Below, piece by piece: positions 9,719-19,188 of a DNA stretch of 64,000 nt. This stretch comes from Shinella zoogloeoides (lineage in GTDB: Bacteria; Pseudomonadota; Alphaproteobacteria; Rhizobiales; Rhizobiaceae). The position numbers and the translations under genes were made by a program. Positions within the stretch are counted from its first letter, which is position 1, and the number at the start of each line of letters is the position of its first letter. The stretch is taken from contig NZ_QNUJ01000001.1 in NCBI RefSeq assembly GCF_003574625.1, positions 1 to 64,000 of the forward strand, written 5' to 3'. Under the pieces are notes generated by a model. It was not told the origin of the DNA and ran no database searches. It saw only the letters and a list, made by a program, of their open reading frames with translations.

Positions 9719-9928
9719 ATGTCTGACATCACCTTGAGCGGCGGCACGGCCGTCACCCCCATTCCCGCAAGCCAGCTGTTTCCATGGGCGCTTTTCGGCG
9801 GCCTGCTGATGCTGCTCGCGCTCTACTTCGTCAGCACCGAGGAAGGCGCGGCCCGTCTTCTGTCCGGCCTTGAGGTCCACGAATTCGTGCATGACGGGCG
9901 CCATCTGCTCGGCTTCCCCTGCCATTGA
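9719..9928 (+). CDS. cbtB: Cobalt transporter subunit CbtB
   Basis: A 69-residue protein with one transmembrane segment (about residues 20-40, FPWALFGGLLMLLALYFV) and a C-terminal metal-binding-like tail HEFVHDGRHLLGFPCH. That His-rich end is the hallmark of CbtB, the small partner of CbtA in predicted cobalt uptake. ATG 9719 follows AGAGAGGGACC. The gene directly follows a cobalamin riboswitch, so expression should rise when B12 is low. cbtA starts 9 bp after the stop codon. Confidence 0.93.
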   Translation: MSDITLSGGTAVTPIPASQLFPWALFGGLLMLLALYFVSTEEGAARLLSGLEVHEFVHDGRHLLGFPCH

Positions 9929-9937
9929 GGTGTTGAA

Positions 9938-10690
9938 ATGACTGGTCATCTTTTGCTGCGAGGCATGATCGCCGGCCTCGTCGCCGGTCTTGTCGCGTTC
10001 GGTTTTGCCCGGATCTACGGTGAACCCCAGGTCGATCGCGCCATCGCGTTCGAGGAACTGATGGCGGCGGCGGAAGCGCCGGCGGATGGCGCTGCCGAGG
10101 AACCCGAAGCCGTGAGCCGCGAGACGCAGGCCGGCCTCGGCCTCTTCACCGGCGTCGTCACCTACAGCGTGGCGATGGGCGGGATCTTCTCGCTGGTCTT
10201 CGCCGGCCTCTATGGCCGCGTCGGCCGCCTGAGCCCGCGTTCGCTGGCGCTGCTGCTCGGCTTTGCCGCCTTCGTCGCGCTCGTGGTCGTTCCCGACCTC
10301 AAATATCCGCCGAACCCGCCGGCCGTCGGCGATCCCGAAACAATCGGCGTCAGGACCGGGCTGTTCTTCGTCACGCTCGCCGCCTCGATCTTCGCGCTGG
10401 CGCTGGCCGTCGCCTTTGCCCGCCGGCTCGGCGAGCATCTGGGCCGCTGGAACGGCGCGATCGTCGCGGGCATCGCCTATGTGGTGTTCCTGGCCATCGT
10501 CTTCCGCCTGCTTCCGGCGATCAACGAGGTTCCGGAGAACTTCCCGGCAACGGCGCTCTACGACTTCCGCCTGGCGACGATCTGCCTGCAGGTCACGCTC
10601 TGGACGGTCCTGTCGCTGGTCTTCGGCTATCTCGCCGAGAAGAGCCTCGTGCGCTCGGGCAATTACCGCGCGGTTCCGGCCGGCCTTTGA
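9938..10690 (+). CDS. cbtA: Cobalt transporter subunit CbtA
   Basis: A 250-residue integral membrane protein. About six hydrophobic segments can be seen, beginning LLLRGMIAGLVAGLVAFGFA, then GVVTYSVAMGGIFSLVFAGL, LALLLGFAAFVALVVV, FFVTLAASIFALALAVAFA, GAIVAGIAYVVFLAIVF and VTLWTVLSLVFGYLAE. LKYPPNPPAVGDPETI is a conserved CbtA loop. CbtA is thought to form the membrane channel for cobalt import; transport has been predicted mainly from B12 regulon context. It is translated from ATG 9938 behind cbtB in one transcript. Confidence 0.93.
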   Translation: MTGHLLLRGMIAGLVAGLVAFGFARIYGEPQVDRAIAFEELMAAAEAPADGAAEEPEAVSRETQAGLGLFTGVVTYSVAMGGIFSLVFAGLYGRVGRLSPRSLALLLGFAAFVALVVVPDLKYPPNPPAVGDPETIGVRTGLFFVTLAASIFALALAVAFARRLGEHLGRWNGAIVAGIAYVVFLAIVFRLLPAINEVPENFPATALYDFRLATICLQVTLWTVLSLVFGYLAEKSLVRSGNYRAVPAGL

Positions 10691-10704
10691 TCGTTTGAAC
10701 ACGG

Positions 10705-10729
10705 GAATGCCGCGGCCTCCGCGGCATTC
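10705..10729 (+). terminator. Intercistronic hairpin after cbtA
   Basis: A perfect 11-bp stem, GAATGCCGCGG (10705-10715) with CCGCGGCATTC (10719-10729), loop CCT. There is no T run after it, so it may attenuate or protect RNA rather than fully terminate before the next gene. Confidence 0.55.
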
Positions 10730-10754
10730 TCCAAGACGAGGGGAGGCCACCGCC

Positions 10755-11339
10755 TTGCGCCCGCTCCTTCTCCTGCTGTTCCTGGCTGTCCTCGGCGCGG
10801 AGGCGCATGCCCATGGCCGGCGCGCATCCTCTTCCGATATCACCGGCCTTGCCATTCCGAGCATGTCTCATGGCGCCCTGCTGGTGCTGGAGAATCATTT
10901 CGGCGCGATCCTCGCCCTCTCGGACCGGGCGAAGGAATCCGATCCCGTCTTCCGCAAGCTGAAGAACTATACCCGCATCCAGAACTACTATTGTCTCTGG
11001 GGAATGGCGCCCCGGGCGGTGGCGGACGAGGAGAGCCCGTTCAACGAGTGCTCCCACGCCTATCTGTCGGGCGCGCGGATGCTGCTTCTCCACATGCGCG
11101 ACATGCCGAGCGTTTCCACGCCGGCGGGCGAACTGGTCTCCCGCATCGATGCCGAAATGGTTGAGCGCGGCAGCGCCCTTGTCCAATGCGCCTATTCGGA
11201 CGAGCCGTTTTATACCGGTGACTTCATCACGCCGCATTGGGAGAACGTGGCCGGGCATCGCCCGACCCTGTTCGCGGCCCTGTCGCCCGTCCTCGCGGTG
11301 CTGGGTCTTGTCGCCGGGCGGCGGGTCATTCGCCGCTGA
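10755..11339 (+). CDS. Exported protein of unknown function in the cobalt cluster
   Basis: A 194-residue protein read from TTG 10755, which follows GAGGGGAGG. It starts with a signal peptide (RPLLLLLFLAVLGAEAHA), continues with a soluble region containing paired cysteines (YYCLWGM, NECSHAYL, LVQCAYSDE) and ends with a hydrophobic segment LFAALSPVLAVLGLVAG plus arginines. This suggests a periplasmic domain tethered at the C-terminus. I do not recognise the family. It follows cbtBA by 64 bp on the same strand and may share the B12-controlled transcript. Its 3' end overlaps the convergent methyltransferase gene by 14 bp. Confidence 0.75.
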   Translation: MRPLLLLLFLAVLGAEAHAHGRRASSSDITGLAIPSMSHGALLVLENHFGAILALSDRAKESDPVFRKLKNYTRIQNYYCLWGMAPRAVADEESPFNECSHAYLSGARMLLLHMRDMPSVSTPAGELVSRIDAEMVERGSALVQCAYSDEPFYTGDFITPHWENVAGHRPTLFAALSPVLAVLGLVAGRRVIRR

Positions 11340-12249
11340 CGCCCAGCGCCTCGGCGGAAATCCAGAAGACGGCATCCTGGGATTCGGCCGTTTCCAGCCA
11401 GACGAAATCGAGATGCGGGAACTCCTCCTCGAGGATTTCCCGGCCCGAGCCGATCTCGCAGATCATGCCGCCCTCGGGGTTGAGGTAATCGGGCGCGTCC
11501 ACGAGGATGCGGCGGACGAGGTCGAGCCCGTCCTCGCCGCCGTCATGCGCCATCTCCGGTTCGGCGCGGAATTCCGGCGGATAGCCGTCCAGCGCCTCAT
11601 GGTCGACATAGGGCGGATTGGTGATGATAAGGTCGTAGCGGCGGCCGGCGAGCGGCGCGAAAAGGTCGCCCTCGAAGAGGTTCACCTGCCCGGCGACATC
11701 GTGTTCGGCCACATTCAGTTCGGCGACCTCCAGCGCATCGGCCGAAAGGTCCACCGCATCCACCTCGGCCTGCGGGAAGAATTTTGCGGCAAGGACGGCA
11801 AGGCAGCCGGAGCCGGTGCAGATATCGACGACGCTTGCGACGGCCATCGGGTCCGGCAGGAAGGACGAGCCGTGTTCGCCGAGATATTCGCTGAACAGGA
11901 TTTCGCCGATATGCGAGCGCGGCACGATGACCCGCTCGTCGACATGGAAGCGAACGCCCTGGATATAGGCGCGGCCCGTGAGATAGGATGACGGCTTGCG
12001 GGTGGTGACACGCGCCTCGATGCGCTCGGCGAGAAGCCGGCGCTCGGCCGGCAGCAGGCGGGCGTCGAGGAAGGGATCGAGTGCGTCGATCGGCAGGTCG
12101 AGCGAATCCAGGAGCAGGAAGGCCGCATCGTCGCCGGCCGTCGTCGTGCCATGGCCGTAGCTGAGGTCGGCGGCGTTGAAACGGGAGATCGCATAGCGCC
12201 AGTAATCGCGCAGCGTCACGAGTTCGTGGGTAATGTCGTCCTTTGTCAA
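11326..12249 (-). CDS. prmB: PrmB-type ribosomal protein L3 N5-glutamine methyltransferase
   Basis: A 307-residue SAM-dependent methyltransferase of the HemK/PrmB family. The SAM loop is VVDICTGSGCLAVLAA and the catalytic, glutamine-binding motif is NPPYV (IITNPPYVDHEALDGYPPEF). The N-terminal helical domain begins with the typical LVTLRDYWRYAISRFN and includes PSSYLTGRAYIQGVRFHV, typical of PrmB rather than PrmC. PrmB methylates the glutamine of ribosomal protein L3. The likely start is TTG 12249; no ATG stands nearby in frame. It is divergent from the pseudouridine synthase gene, with an 88-bp shared promoter gap. Confidence 0.88.
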   Translation of the reverse strand: MTKDDITHELVTLRDYWRYAISRFNAADLSYGHGTTTAGDDAAFLLLDSLDLPIDALDPFLDARLLPAERRLLAERIEARVTTRKPSSYLTGRAYIQGVRFHVDERVIVPRSHIGEILFSEYLGEHGSSFLPDPMAVASVVDICTGSGCLAVLAAKFFPQAEVDAVDLSADALEVAELNVAEHDVAGQVNLFEGDLFAPLAGRRYDLIITNPPYVDHEALDGYPPEFRAEPEMAHDGGEDGLDLVRRILVDAPDYLNPEGGMICEIGSGREILEEEFPHLDFVWLETAESQDAVFWISAEALGVSGE

Positions 12250-12337
12250 CGGCGTCTCACTTCGGGCTTTGCGGATTTGGCTGGACGACCCCGGCTTTAG
12301 AATGGCAAGGGCCTTTGGGTCAACCAAGGACGGCGAG

Positions 12338-13147
12338 ATGAAGGGCATACGCAAGGCGCAGAAACCGAAAACGGGCCGTGAAGGCGGCCAGCCCGCGGGC
12401 GGTAAGCGGGTGACGTTGCCGCGCGCCCTCTCCAAACTCGGCTTCTGCTCGCGCACGCAGGCCGAAGTGCTGGTCCGCGAGGGACGGGTGACGGTCGGCG
12501 GCCGCGTGACGACTGATACCGAGACCTGGGTCGACCTTTCCGAAGCGGTGATCGCGGTGGACGGCAAGCGCGTCGCCGCCGAGGAGCGCGTCTACCTGAT
12601 GCTGAACAAGCCGCGCGGCCTCGTCACCACGCGGCATGACCCGGAGGGCCGGCCGACGGTCTTCGATTGCCTGAAGCATCTCGACCACGCCCATCTTTCC
12701 CCCGTCGGCCGCCTCGACAAGGCGAGCGAGGGGCTTTTGCTTTTCACCAATGACACGGAATTCGCCCAGGCGCTGCTCGACCCTGAAACCCATGTCGCCA
12801 AGACCTATCACGTCCAGATGGACCGCAAGGCCGACCGAGAGATGCTCGACGTCATGATGCGCGGCGTCAGCCATGACGGTGACCTGCTGCGTGCCACGAA
12901 GGTGCGGACCGTGCGCGAAGGCGAGAGAAATTCCTGGATCGAGGTGGTGCTCGACGAGGGCAAGAACCGCCAGATCCGCCGCATGCTGGAGGCGCTGGGC
13001 ATCGAATGCCTGCGGCTCCTGCGCGTCTCCATCGGCGATCTTGCGCTCGGCGATCTGGAGAAGGGGGCGGTGCGGATGCTGACGGAGGAGGAGGTGGCAA
13101 GCCTTCGCCGGCGCATCGCGGCAAGGCGGGCCGGCAGGTCCGGATAA
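12338..13147 (+). CDS. RsuA/RluB/E/F-family pseudouridine synthase
   Basis: A 269-residue rRNA pseudouridine synthase. The N-terminal S4 RNA-binding domain is LPRALSKLGFCSRTQAEVLVREGRVTVGG (residues about 28-56, given in part). The catalytic motif GRLDKASEGLLLFTND carries the active Asp, and RQIRRMLEALG closes the catalytic domain. Substrate choice between 16S and 23S rRNA sites cannot be set from sequence alone. ATG 12338 follows AAGGACGGCGAG. Confidence 0.88.
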   Translation: MKGIRKAQKPKTGREGGQPAGGKRVTLPRALSKLGFCSRTQAEVLVREGRVTVGGRVTTDTETWVDLSEAVIAVDGKRVAAEERVYLMLNKPRGLVTTRHDPEGRPTVFDCLKHLDHAHLSPVGRLDKASEGLLLFTNDTEFAQALLDPETHVAKTYHVQMDRKADREMLDVMMRGVSHDGDLLRATKVRTVREGERNSWIEVVLDEGKNRQIRRMLEALGIECLRLLRVSIGDLALGDLEKGAVRMLTEEEVASLRRRIAARRAGRSG

Positions 13148-13176
13148 CATGAGCCTTTCGGCGAACATTACGGAAA

Positions 13177-13182
13177 TATAAT
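13177..13182 (+). promoter_or_regulatory. Perfect -10 box upstream of macAB
   Basis: TATAAT stands 95 bp before the macA start codon. The -35 region at the right distance (CTTTCG type) is poor, which would suit an activated promoter. Confidence 0.45.
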
Positions 13183-13216
13183 GATCCCAAGGGCTTCTCC
13201 TCGGGGCTTTCCGGTG

Positions 13217-13263
13217 CCACATGTCGATGAAAGGGACATAAGAGGCATGGCCTCGACATGTGG
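13217..13263 (+). promoter_or_regulatory. 11-bp inverted repeat flanking the macA ribosome site
   Basis: CCACATGTCGA (13217-13227) and TCGACATGTGG (13253-13263) are perfect inverted complements separated by 25 bases. The right arm ends inside GTGGGA, the only purine stretch before ATG 13272. In RNA, the stem would cover part of the ribosome site; in DNA it could be an operator. Confidence 0.55.
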
Positions 13264-13271
13264 GAATGCCG

Positions 13272-14549
13272 ATGACCAAGACCGCACGACCGAAGACGGA
13301 TGAGAAGGCCGCCGACGAGGGCGGCCGCACGAATGTCACCTTCATGCCGGGCGCGACCCCGCCCGCGCGCCGCAAGCGCCGCTCGCGCGCCTGGGTCTGG
13401 CTGCCGGTCATCGCCATTCTCGCCGGTGCCGGCTATTACGGCTGGAAGGCCTATGCGCCCGCCGAGACGACGACCGCGATCATCACCCAGCCCGTCGTGC
13501 GCGGCGATATCGAGAATGCGGTGACGGCGGTCGGCACGCTGGAGGCGGTGAAGTCCGTCGATGCCGGCGCGCAGGTCTCCGGCCAGCTCAAGGCCCTGCA
13601 TGTCGCCATCGGCGATGCCGTGACGAAGGACCAGCTTCTCGCCGAGATCGACCCGGCGACCATCGAGAACCGCATGGAGATCAACCGCGCGGAACTCGTC
13701 AATCTGCAGGCGCAGCTCGTTTCCAAGAAGGCGCAGCTCGAATTCAAGCAGGCCAATATCGCCCGCCAGCAAAGCCTTGTGGCCGGCAATGCCGCCGCAA
13801 GGCAGGCGCTCGACCAGGCCGTGGCCGACCTTGCTGCGGCGGAGGCGGACGTCAACGCCACCGAGGCGCAGATCCGCAAGCAGCAGGCGACGCTGGCCGG
13901 CGACGAGGTCGATCTCGGCTACACCAAGATCTACGCGCCGATGGCGGGCACCGTCATCGCCAATCCGGTCAAGGAAGGCCAGACGCTGAACTCGGTCCAG
14001 ACCGCACCCACCATCGTCACCATCGCCGACCTTTCCACCATGACCGTGCGCGCCGAGGTTTCCGAGGCCGATGTCGGCCGCCTCAGAGTGGGCATGGAGG
14101 CCTATTTCACGCTGCTCGGCCAGCCGGGCAAGCGTTTTACCGGCAAGCTCCGCCAGATCGAGCCGTCCCCGACCGTCGAGAACAATGTCGTGCTCTACAA
14201 CGCCCTGTTCGACGTGCCGAACCCGGAGGGCGAGTTGATGATGTCGATGAGCGCGCAGGTCTTCTTCGTACAGGCCGCGGCGCGCGACGTGCTGGTCGTG
14301 CCGGCCGGTGCGGTGTCGATGAAGCGCCCCGAGGGCGGCGGCAAGCCGAAGGCGGAGGTGACGGTCGTCACGGCCTCCGGCAGGCAGGAGGTGCGTGAAG
14401 TCGAGACCGGCATCCGCAATCGCGTCAGCGTCGAGGTGAAGAGCGGCCTTGCCGAGGGCGACAAGGTGGTTGTCAGCGCGGGCGGCGGCAATGCCTCGGG
14501 CGGCGACCGGAACTCGCGGCGCGGCATGCGCATGCCGCCGATGTTCTGA
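13272..14549 (+). CDS. macA: MacA-like periplasmic adaptor of an ABC efflux pump
   Basis: A 425-residue membrane-fusion protein. A single transmembrane anchor lies near residues 40-58 (WVWLPVIAILAGAGYYGW), followed by the lipoyl half-motif VGTLEAVKSVDAGAQVSGQL, a coiled-coil hairpin rich in Gln/Ala/Glu (about residues 130-215), the second lipoyl half IYAPMAGTVIANPVKEGQTL and beta-barrel domains. It would bridge MacB to an outer membrane channel and export macrolides, peptides or lipids; the substrate is unknown. In-frame starts at GTG 13260, ATG 13266 and ATG 13272 are possible; the last has the best spaced GGGA. macB follows after 9 bp. Confidence 0.9.
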   Translation: MTKTARPKTDEKAADEGGRTNVTFMPGATPPARRKRRSRAWVWLPVIAILAGAGYYGWKAYAPAETTTAIITQPVVRGDIENAVTAVGTLEAVKSVDAGAQVSGQLKALHVAIGDAVTKDQLLAEIDPATIENRMEINRAELVNLQAQLVSKKAQLEFKQANIARQQSLVAGNAAARQALDQAVADLAAAEADVNATEAQIRKQQATLAGDEVDLGYTKIYAPMAGTVIANPVKEGQTLNSVQTAPTIVTIADLSTMTVRAEVSEADVGRLRVGMEAYFTLLGQPGKRFTGKLRQIEPSPTVENNVVLYNALFDVPNPEGELMMSMSAQVFFVQAAARDVLVVPAGAVSMKRPEGGGKPKAEVTVVTASGRQEVREVETGIRNRVSVEVKSGLAEGDKVVVSAGGGNASGGDRNSRRGMRMPPMF

Positions 14550-14558
14550 GGTGCGGCC

Positions 14559-16502
14559 ATGACGGCGCTCATCTCGCTTAGGGACGTCACCAAGACCTTT
14601 CACAACGGCGACTTCGCCGTTGAGGTCCTGCACGGCATCACGCTCGATATCGAGGCGGGGGAGTTCGTGGCGATCATCGGCCAGTCCGGCTCGGGCAAGT
14701 CGACGCTGATGAACATCCTCGGGTGTCTCGACCAGCCGACCTCCGGCGATTACCTGATCGACGGCGAGCCCGTCGCGGGCTTCGAGAGCGACGAGCTTGC
14801 GGCGCTGCGCCGCCGCACCTTCGGCTTCGTCTTCCAGAGCTACAACCTCATCCCGACGGCCAGCGCCCGCGAGAATGTCGAGGTGCCGGCGATCTATGCC
14901 GGCCTTCCGGCGCGCGACCGGCAGGAGCGGGCCGAAGCGCTGCTCGGCTCTCTGAAGCTCGCCGACCGGCTCGATCATCGGCCGAACCAGCTTTCCGGCG
15001 GCCAGCAGCAGCGCGTCTCCATCGCCCGCGCGCTGATGAACGGCGGCCGCGTCATCCTCGCCGACGAGCCGACCGGCGCGCTCGACAGCCAGAGCGGCGA
15101 GGAGGTGATGGCGCTGCTGCGCCGGATGCACGAGGACGGCCACACGATCATCCTCATCACCCATTCGCGCGAGGTGGCGGAGGCCGCCGACCGCCTGATC
15201 GAGATCCGCGACGGCGAGATCATCTCCGACCGCGCCCGCAAGCCCCGTCCTTCCACCGAAGCCGCTGCCAGCCGGCAGAAGGCGATGAAGGAAGGCTCGG
15301 CCGCCATCGCCGACATTTCGGAGGCGATCAAGATGGCCTTCCGGGCGCTGCACGCCAATCTCTTCCGCACGGTGCTGACGCTGCTCGGCATCGTCATCGG
15401 CGTCGGCTCGGTGGTCGCGATGCTGGCCATCGGCACGGGCGCGCAGAACTCCGTGCTGGACCGCATTTCCGCAATGGGCTCCGACCTCCTGCTGGTGCGC
15501 CCCAGCATGGCGAGTTTCCGCGGCGGCAGCGGTAGCTTCCCCGTCACCCTCGTGCCGTCGGATGCCGATGCGATCCTCGAACTGCCGAATGTCGCCTTCG
15601 CCGTGCCGGAAATGACGAGCTCCGTCACGGTGCGCTACGGCAATATCGACTACCAGACGACAGCCAACGGCACGGTGCCGGCCTTCCCGCGCGCGAAATC
15701 CTGGACCGTCGCCTCCGGCGAGTTCATCAACCAGGACGACATGGACACCTATGCGCCGGTCGTCGTGCTCGGCCAGACGGTGGCGAAGACGCTGTTTCCG
15801 ACCGGCGGCAATCCGCTCGGCCAGTATGTGCTGGTCAACAAGATCCCCTTCCAGGTGATCGGCGTGATGGCCGAGATGGGCGCGAGCGCCGGGGGCAACG
15901 ACCAGGACGACGTGATGCTCGTACCGCTTTCCACCGGCAGCATGCGGCTCTTCGGCCAGCGCAACGTGCGCACCATCACCGTTCAGGTCGAGGACGCCTC
16001 GGCCATCGACCTCACGCAGGATGCCATTCAGACCCTGCTGAACGAGCGGCACAAGGCCGAGGATACGCAGATCACCAACATGTCCTCGGTGCGCGAGGCC
16101 TTCACCGAGACGTCGAACACGATGAAGCTCTTCCTCGGCTCCGTCGCGGCCATCTCGCTGCTCGTCGGCGGCATCGGGGTGATGAACATCATGCTGGTGA
16201 GCGTGCGCGAGCGCACCCGCGAGATCGGCGTGCGCATGGCGACCGGCGCGAGGCGGCGCGATATCCTCCTGCAATTCCTCATCGAGGCGCTCGTCGTCTC
16301 GGCCATCGGCGGGGCCATCGGCGTCGTGCTGGGGCTCTCCATCGGCGGGCTCGCCAAGGCCTTCGGCATGCCCGTCAGCTTCACGGCAGGACCCGTGACG
16401 CTCGCCTTCGCTTGCTCCTTCCTGACCGGCCTCGTCTTCGGCTACCTGCCGGCGCGCAACGCCTCGCATCTCCAGCCGGCCGTCGCGCTCAGCGCCGATT
16501 GA
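14559..16502 (+). CDS. macB: MacB-like ABC transporter, fused ATPase and permease
   Basis: A 647-residue protein. The ATPase domain (about residues 1-230) has Walker [10 protein letters not shown], the signature [15 protein letters not shown] and Walker [15 protein letters not shown] transmembrane helix near residue 270 ([20 protein letters not shown]) leads into a large periplasmic domain, and three more helices near the end complete the FtsX-like MacB fold, with [18 protein letters not shown] between them. MacB is a mechanotransmission ABC pump working from the inner membrane with MacA. The gene ends 3 bp from the convergent rhaK. Confidence 0.93.
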   Translation: MTALISLRDVTKTFHNGDFAVEVLHGITLDIEAGEFVAIIGQSGSGKSTLMNILGCLDQPTSGDYLIDGEPVAGFESDELAALRRRTFGFVFQSYNLIPTASARENVEVPAIYAGLPARDRQERAEALLGSLKLADRLDHRPNQLSGGQQQRVSIARALMNGGRVILADEPTGALDSQSGEEVMALLRRMHEDGHTIILITHSREVAEAADRLIEIRDGEIISDRARKPRPSTEAAASRQKAMKEGSAAIADISEAIKMAFRALHANLFRTVLTLLGIVIGVGSVVAMLAIGTGAQNSVLDRISAMGSDLLLVRPSMASFRGGSGSFPVTLVPSDADAILELPNVAFAVPEMTSSVTVRYGNIDYQTTANGTVPAFPRAKSWTVASGEFINQDDMDTYAPVVVLGQTVAKTLFPTGGNPLGQYVLVNKIPFQVIGVMAEMGASAGGNDQDDVMLVPLSTGSMRLFGQRNVRTITVQVEDASAIDLTQDAIQTLLNERHKAEDTQITNMSSVREAFTETSNTMKLFLGSVAAISLLVGGIGVMNIMLVSVRERTREIGVRMATGARRRDILLQFLIEALVVSAIGGAIGVVLGLSIGGLAKAFGMPVSFTAGPVTLAFACSFLTGLVFGYLPARNASHLQPAVALSAD

Positions 16503-16505
16503 GGC

Positions 16506-17873
16506 TTAGCCGATCGCCGCAAGCCAGGCCGCGCGATAGGCCTCCAGCCCCGGCATGGTCGAAGGCTCGACCCGCGTCTCCTGCGTTGCAACCGGCGCGA
16601 TGCCGGTGAGCAGCGAAGCGCCCTGGCTGGTGCCGGTGGAGCCCGGCACGGCGATGGCCGGGCGGGCGGTCAATGCGGCAAGCAGGGTGAGGTAGAGCCG
16701 GTTCGCCGCAAATGGTCCCTCGACGATCGTCGGTCCTTTTGCCCCGATCAGGCCGAGGCAGGCCTCGTTCATCAGCGCGAGGTAGAGGCAGGCGGCCGCA
16801 TGCCGCTCGGCGGGGCTGGCGCCCTCCGCATTCAGCCATCGCCTTTGATGGCCGGGGAAGGGGCCGGAGCCCGGCGCGACATTCGGCGTGAGCATCAGCT
16901 TCTTTTCGATCACCGCGGGCAAAGTCGCGAGGATAGCTTCATCCGCCACGCTGCCGATTTCTGCCGACAGGATTTCGTACTCCCGCCCGCCCATGAAGCG
17001 GGAGGAGGGCACGGCGCGACCATAGGCATCGACATTGGCGAGCGTGTCGCGCGCCGGATCGAGATGTTCGAGATCGCCGCCGACGGCGAAGTTGATCACC
17101 CACGTGCCGGTCGAGGCGACCGAGAAAGGCGCCGCGCGCGCCACCAGATGCGGCAGCAGCGAGGCATTGGAATCGTGGATGCCGCAATAGACGGGGACCG
17201 AGACGTCGATGACTTCGGCAATCTCCGGCAGGAGGGGACCGAGGGCATCGAAGGCCGGCCGGATCGGCGCCATCAGCGGACGAATGCCGAGCGTGTCGAC
17301 CAGCGAGGAATAGTCGCCCGTCTGTGGGTTCCAGAGATCGGTGTGGCAGCCGAGCGAGGTCACCTCGTTCGCCGCGATGCCGGTCAGCCGCGCCGCCCAG
17401 TATTGCGGGTAGGTGACGATGGCCGTTACTCTCGCGAATGCCTCGGGAAACATGGTCTTCTGGTAATGAAGTTGCGCCCCGACATTGAGGCCCATCGACA
17501 GGCGCGGCGAGCGTGTTTCCGCAAAGGACGGGCGAAGCGTGTCATAGGCGTCGCGGATCGCCTGCGGGTATTCGTGCTCGTAGTCGAGCACCGGCATGGC
17601 GAGCCGGCCATCGGCGTCGAGCAGGGCGGCGGAGGCGCCGTGCGTCGTGATGGAGATCGCGTCGAAGCCGGGTTCCTTCGCAAAGCGTCGGAAGGCGTCC
17701 AGTGTGAAGGCCCAGAGGGCTTCGACGTCGTAATGCGGATAGGGGCCATCCTTCAGAACGGTGTTGGCCATTCGCGCGGCTGCGATCTCCGCGCCGGTTA
17801 CAGCGTCGAGGACGACGACCTTGGCGTTGGTCTTGCCGATATCGAGGACGGCGATGCGGCGATAAGCGGTCAT
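16506..17873 (-). CDS. rhaK: Rhamnose/rhamnulose kinase RhaK, FGGY family
   Basis: A 455-residue sugar kinase of the FGGY family. It opens with the phosphate-1 motif [19 protein letters not shown], contains [12 protein letters not shown] and [13 protein letters not shown], and has the adenosine-loop region [13 protein letters not shown] near the end. In Rhizobium leguminosarum RhaK phosphorylates the sugar and is also needed for activity of the RhaSTPQ transporter. It is the last gene of the minus-strand rhaRSTPQUK order. ATG 17873 overlaps the rhaU stop codon by ATGA. Confidence 0.9.
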   Translation of the reverse strand: MTAYRRIAVLDIGKTNAKVVVLDAVTGAEIAAARMANTVLKDGPYPHYDVEALWAFTLDAFRRFAKEPGFDAISITTHGASAALLDADGRLAMPVLDYEHEYPQAIRDAYDTLRPSFAETRSPRLSMGLNVGAQLHYQKTMFPEAFARVTAIVTYPQYWAARLTGIAANEVTSLGCHTDLWNPQTGDYSSLVDTLGIRPLMAPIRPAFDALGPLLPEIAEVIDVSVPVYCGIHDSNASLLPHLVARAAPFSVASTGTWVINFAVGGDLEHLDPARDTLANVDAYGRAVPSSRFMGGREYEILSAEIGSVADEAILATLPAVIEKKLMLTPNVAPGSGPFPGHQRRWLNAEGASPAERHAAACLYLALMNEACLGLIGAKGPTIVEGPFAANRLYLTLLAALTARPAIAVPGSTGTSQGASLLTGIAPVATQETRVEPSTMPGLEAYRAAWLAAIG

Positions 17874-18184
17874 GGCATGTGGAAGACGGGAACGAGGTCG
17901 CTCTGGACGGGGGAATTGTCCGGGTTGGTCTCCATGATATCGGCCATGTGCGCCCACCAGCGCTTCATCACGGGATGGTCGGGCAGAGCCGCCATCGTGT
18001 GGTCCCCCGGCCGGGTGAGGATGCCGAAGAGGATGTTGGTCTCCGGGTCGAGATAAATGGAGTAATCGGACGCACCGGCCTCGCGCAACAGGGCGACCAG
18101 TTCGGGCCAGATCTCGTCGTGGCGCTTCCTGTATTCCGCCTCCATGCCGGGATGGAGCTTCATCTTGAAGGCGTGCCGTTCCAT
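17870..18184 (-). CDS. rhaU: L-rhamnose mutarotase
   Basis: A 104-residue RhaM/RhaU-type mutarotase that interconverts alpha and beta anomers of L-rhamnose. The small dimeric alpha/beta barrel is recognisable from [20 protein letters not shown] (with the substrate His in [10 protein letters not shown]), [15 protein letters not shown] and the closing [13 protein letters not shown]. Both ends overlap its neighbours by ATGA junctions, so rhaQ, rhaU and rhaK are translated in tight coupling. Confidence 0.95.
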   Translation of the reverse strand: MERHAFKMKLHPGMEAEYRKRHDEIWPELVALLREAGASDYSIYLDPETNILFGILTRPGDHTMAALPDHPVMKRWWAHMADIMETNPDNSPVQSDLVPVFHMP

Positions 18185-19188
18185 CAGGCTCTCCTCGCAT
18201 GCTGGACCCGGCGTGCGACGATCGGCAGGGCGATGGTGACGATCAGCAGCAGGCCGATGAAGATGGACATGACGATGCCGGGCACGTTGAGGAGGCCGAG
18301 GCCGAAGGTGACGAGACCCATCACGAAGGCGGCGATGACGACGCCGGCAATGGTGCCGGCCCCGCCGAGGATCGAGACCCCGCCGAGCACCACCATGGTC
18401 ACGATCTCCAGCTCCCAGCCTTGCGCGATGGAGGGGCGGGTGGAGCCGAGGCGCGAGGTGAGGCACACGGCGGCGATGCCGCTCATCAGGCCGGTCAAAA
18501 GGAAGAGGATGAACTTCACCCGGTCGACCGGGATGCCCGAGAAACGGGCGGCCATGGCGTTGTTGCCGATGACATAGACGTGGCGGCCGAAATTCGTCCG
18601 GTGCAGCAGCACGCCGAAGACCACGGCCATGGCGAGGAAGAGCACGAATTCGAAGGAGAAGACCCAGACGACGTAGCCCTGGCCGAACCAGGCGAAATCG
18701 GCGGGATACTTGCCATAGGCCTGATCGCCGAGCACGATATAGGAGATGCCGCGGAAGAGGCTCATCGTGCCGATGGTGACGACGATGGAGGGCAGCTTGA
18801 GGCCGGCGACGAGCAGGCCGTTGAACGCGCCGCAGGCAAGGCCGGTGCCGATGCCGATCAGCACGAGGCCCGGCGTGCCGACGCCCATTTGCACCGCCGC
18901 GCCCATGGCGGTGGAGGCGAGCGCGATGATCGCGGCGACGGAAAGGTCGATTTCGCCTGCGATGATCAGCAGCGCCATGGCGAAGGCGACCAGCGCCTTT
19001 TCCGTGAAGTTGAACGTCGCGTCCGAAAGGTTCCAGGCATCGAGGAAATAGGGCGAGGCCAGCGAATTGGCGATGAAGATGAGGACGGCCACGCAGAAGA
19101 GCAGCACTTCCCAGCTTGCCAGCAGCCGCTTCATCGGCGTGCCGAGCCGGTCGGGGATCTGGCGGCGGATTGCAGTCTCGGTATTCAT
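18184..19188 (-). CDS. rhaQ: Rhamnose ABC transporter permease RhaQ
   Basis: A 334-residue inner membrane permease of the ribose/sugar (BPD_transp_2) type with about ten hydrophobic segments, starting [20 protein letters not shown]. The motif [15 protein letters not shown] and the ATPase-contact region [20 protein letters not shown] are characteristic. It pairs with RhaP as a heterodimeric channel. ATG 19188 overlaps the rhaP stop codon. Confidence 0.93.
   Translation of the reverse strand: MNTETAIRRQIPDRLGTPMKRLLASWEVLLFCVAVLIFIANSLASPYFLDAWNLSDATFNFTEKALVAFAMALLIIAGEIDLSVAAIIALASTAMGAAVQMGVGTPGLVLIGIGTGLACGAFNGLLVAGLKLPSIVVTIGTMSLFRGISYIVLGDQAYGKYPADFAWFGQGYVVWVFSFEFVLFLAMAVVFGVLLHRTNFGRHVYVIGNNAMAARFSGIPVDRVKFILFLLTGLMSGIAAVCLTSRLGSTRPSIAQGWELEIVTMVVLGGVSILGGAGTIAGVVIAAFVMGLVTFGLGLLNVPGIVMSIFIGLLLIVTIALPIVARRVQHARRA

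Noticed and set aside
9512-10864. N-terminal extension of the histidine-phosphatase-like gene to 658 codons
   Set aside because: The extra frame runs antisense through cbtBA and across the riboswitch. The domain begins near GTG 9511, which has its own ribosome site.
12867-16469. A 1200-codon open frame on the minus strand
   Set aside because: It lies antisense to macA and macB and arises from GC-rich third positions. Its translation is His/Arg/Asp-rich low complexity without any domain, while the plus strand encodes clear MacAB proteins.
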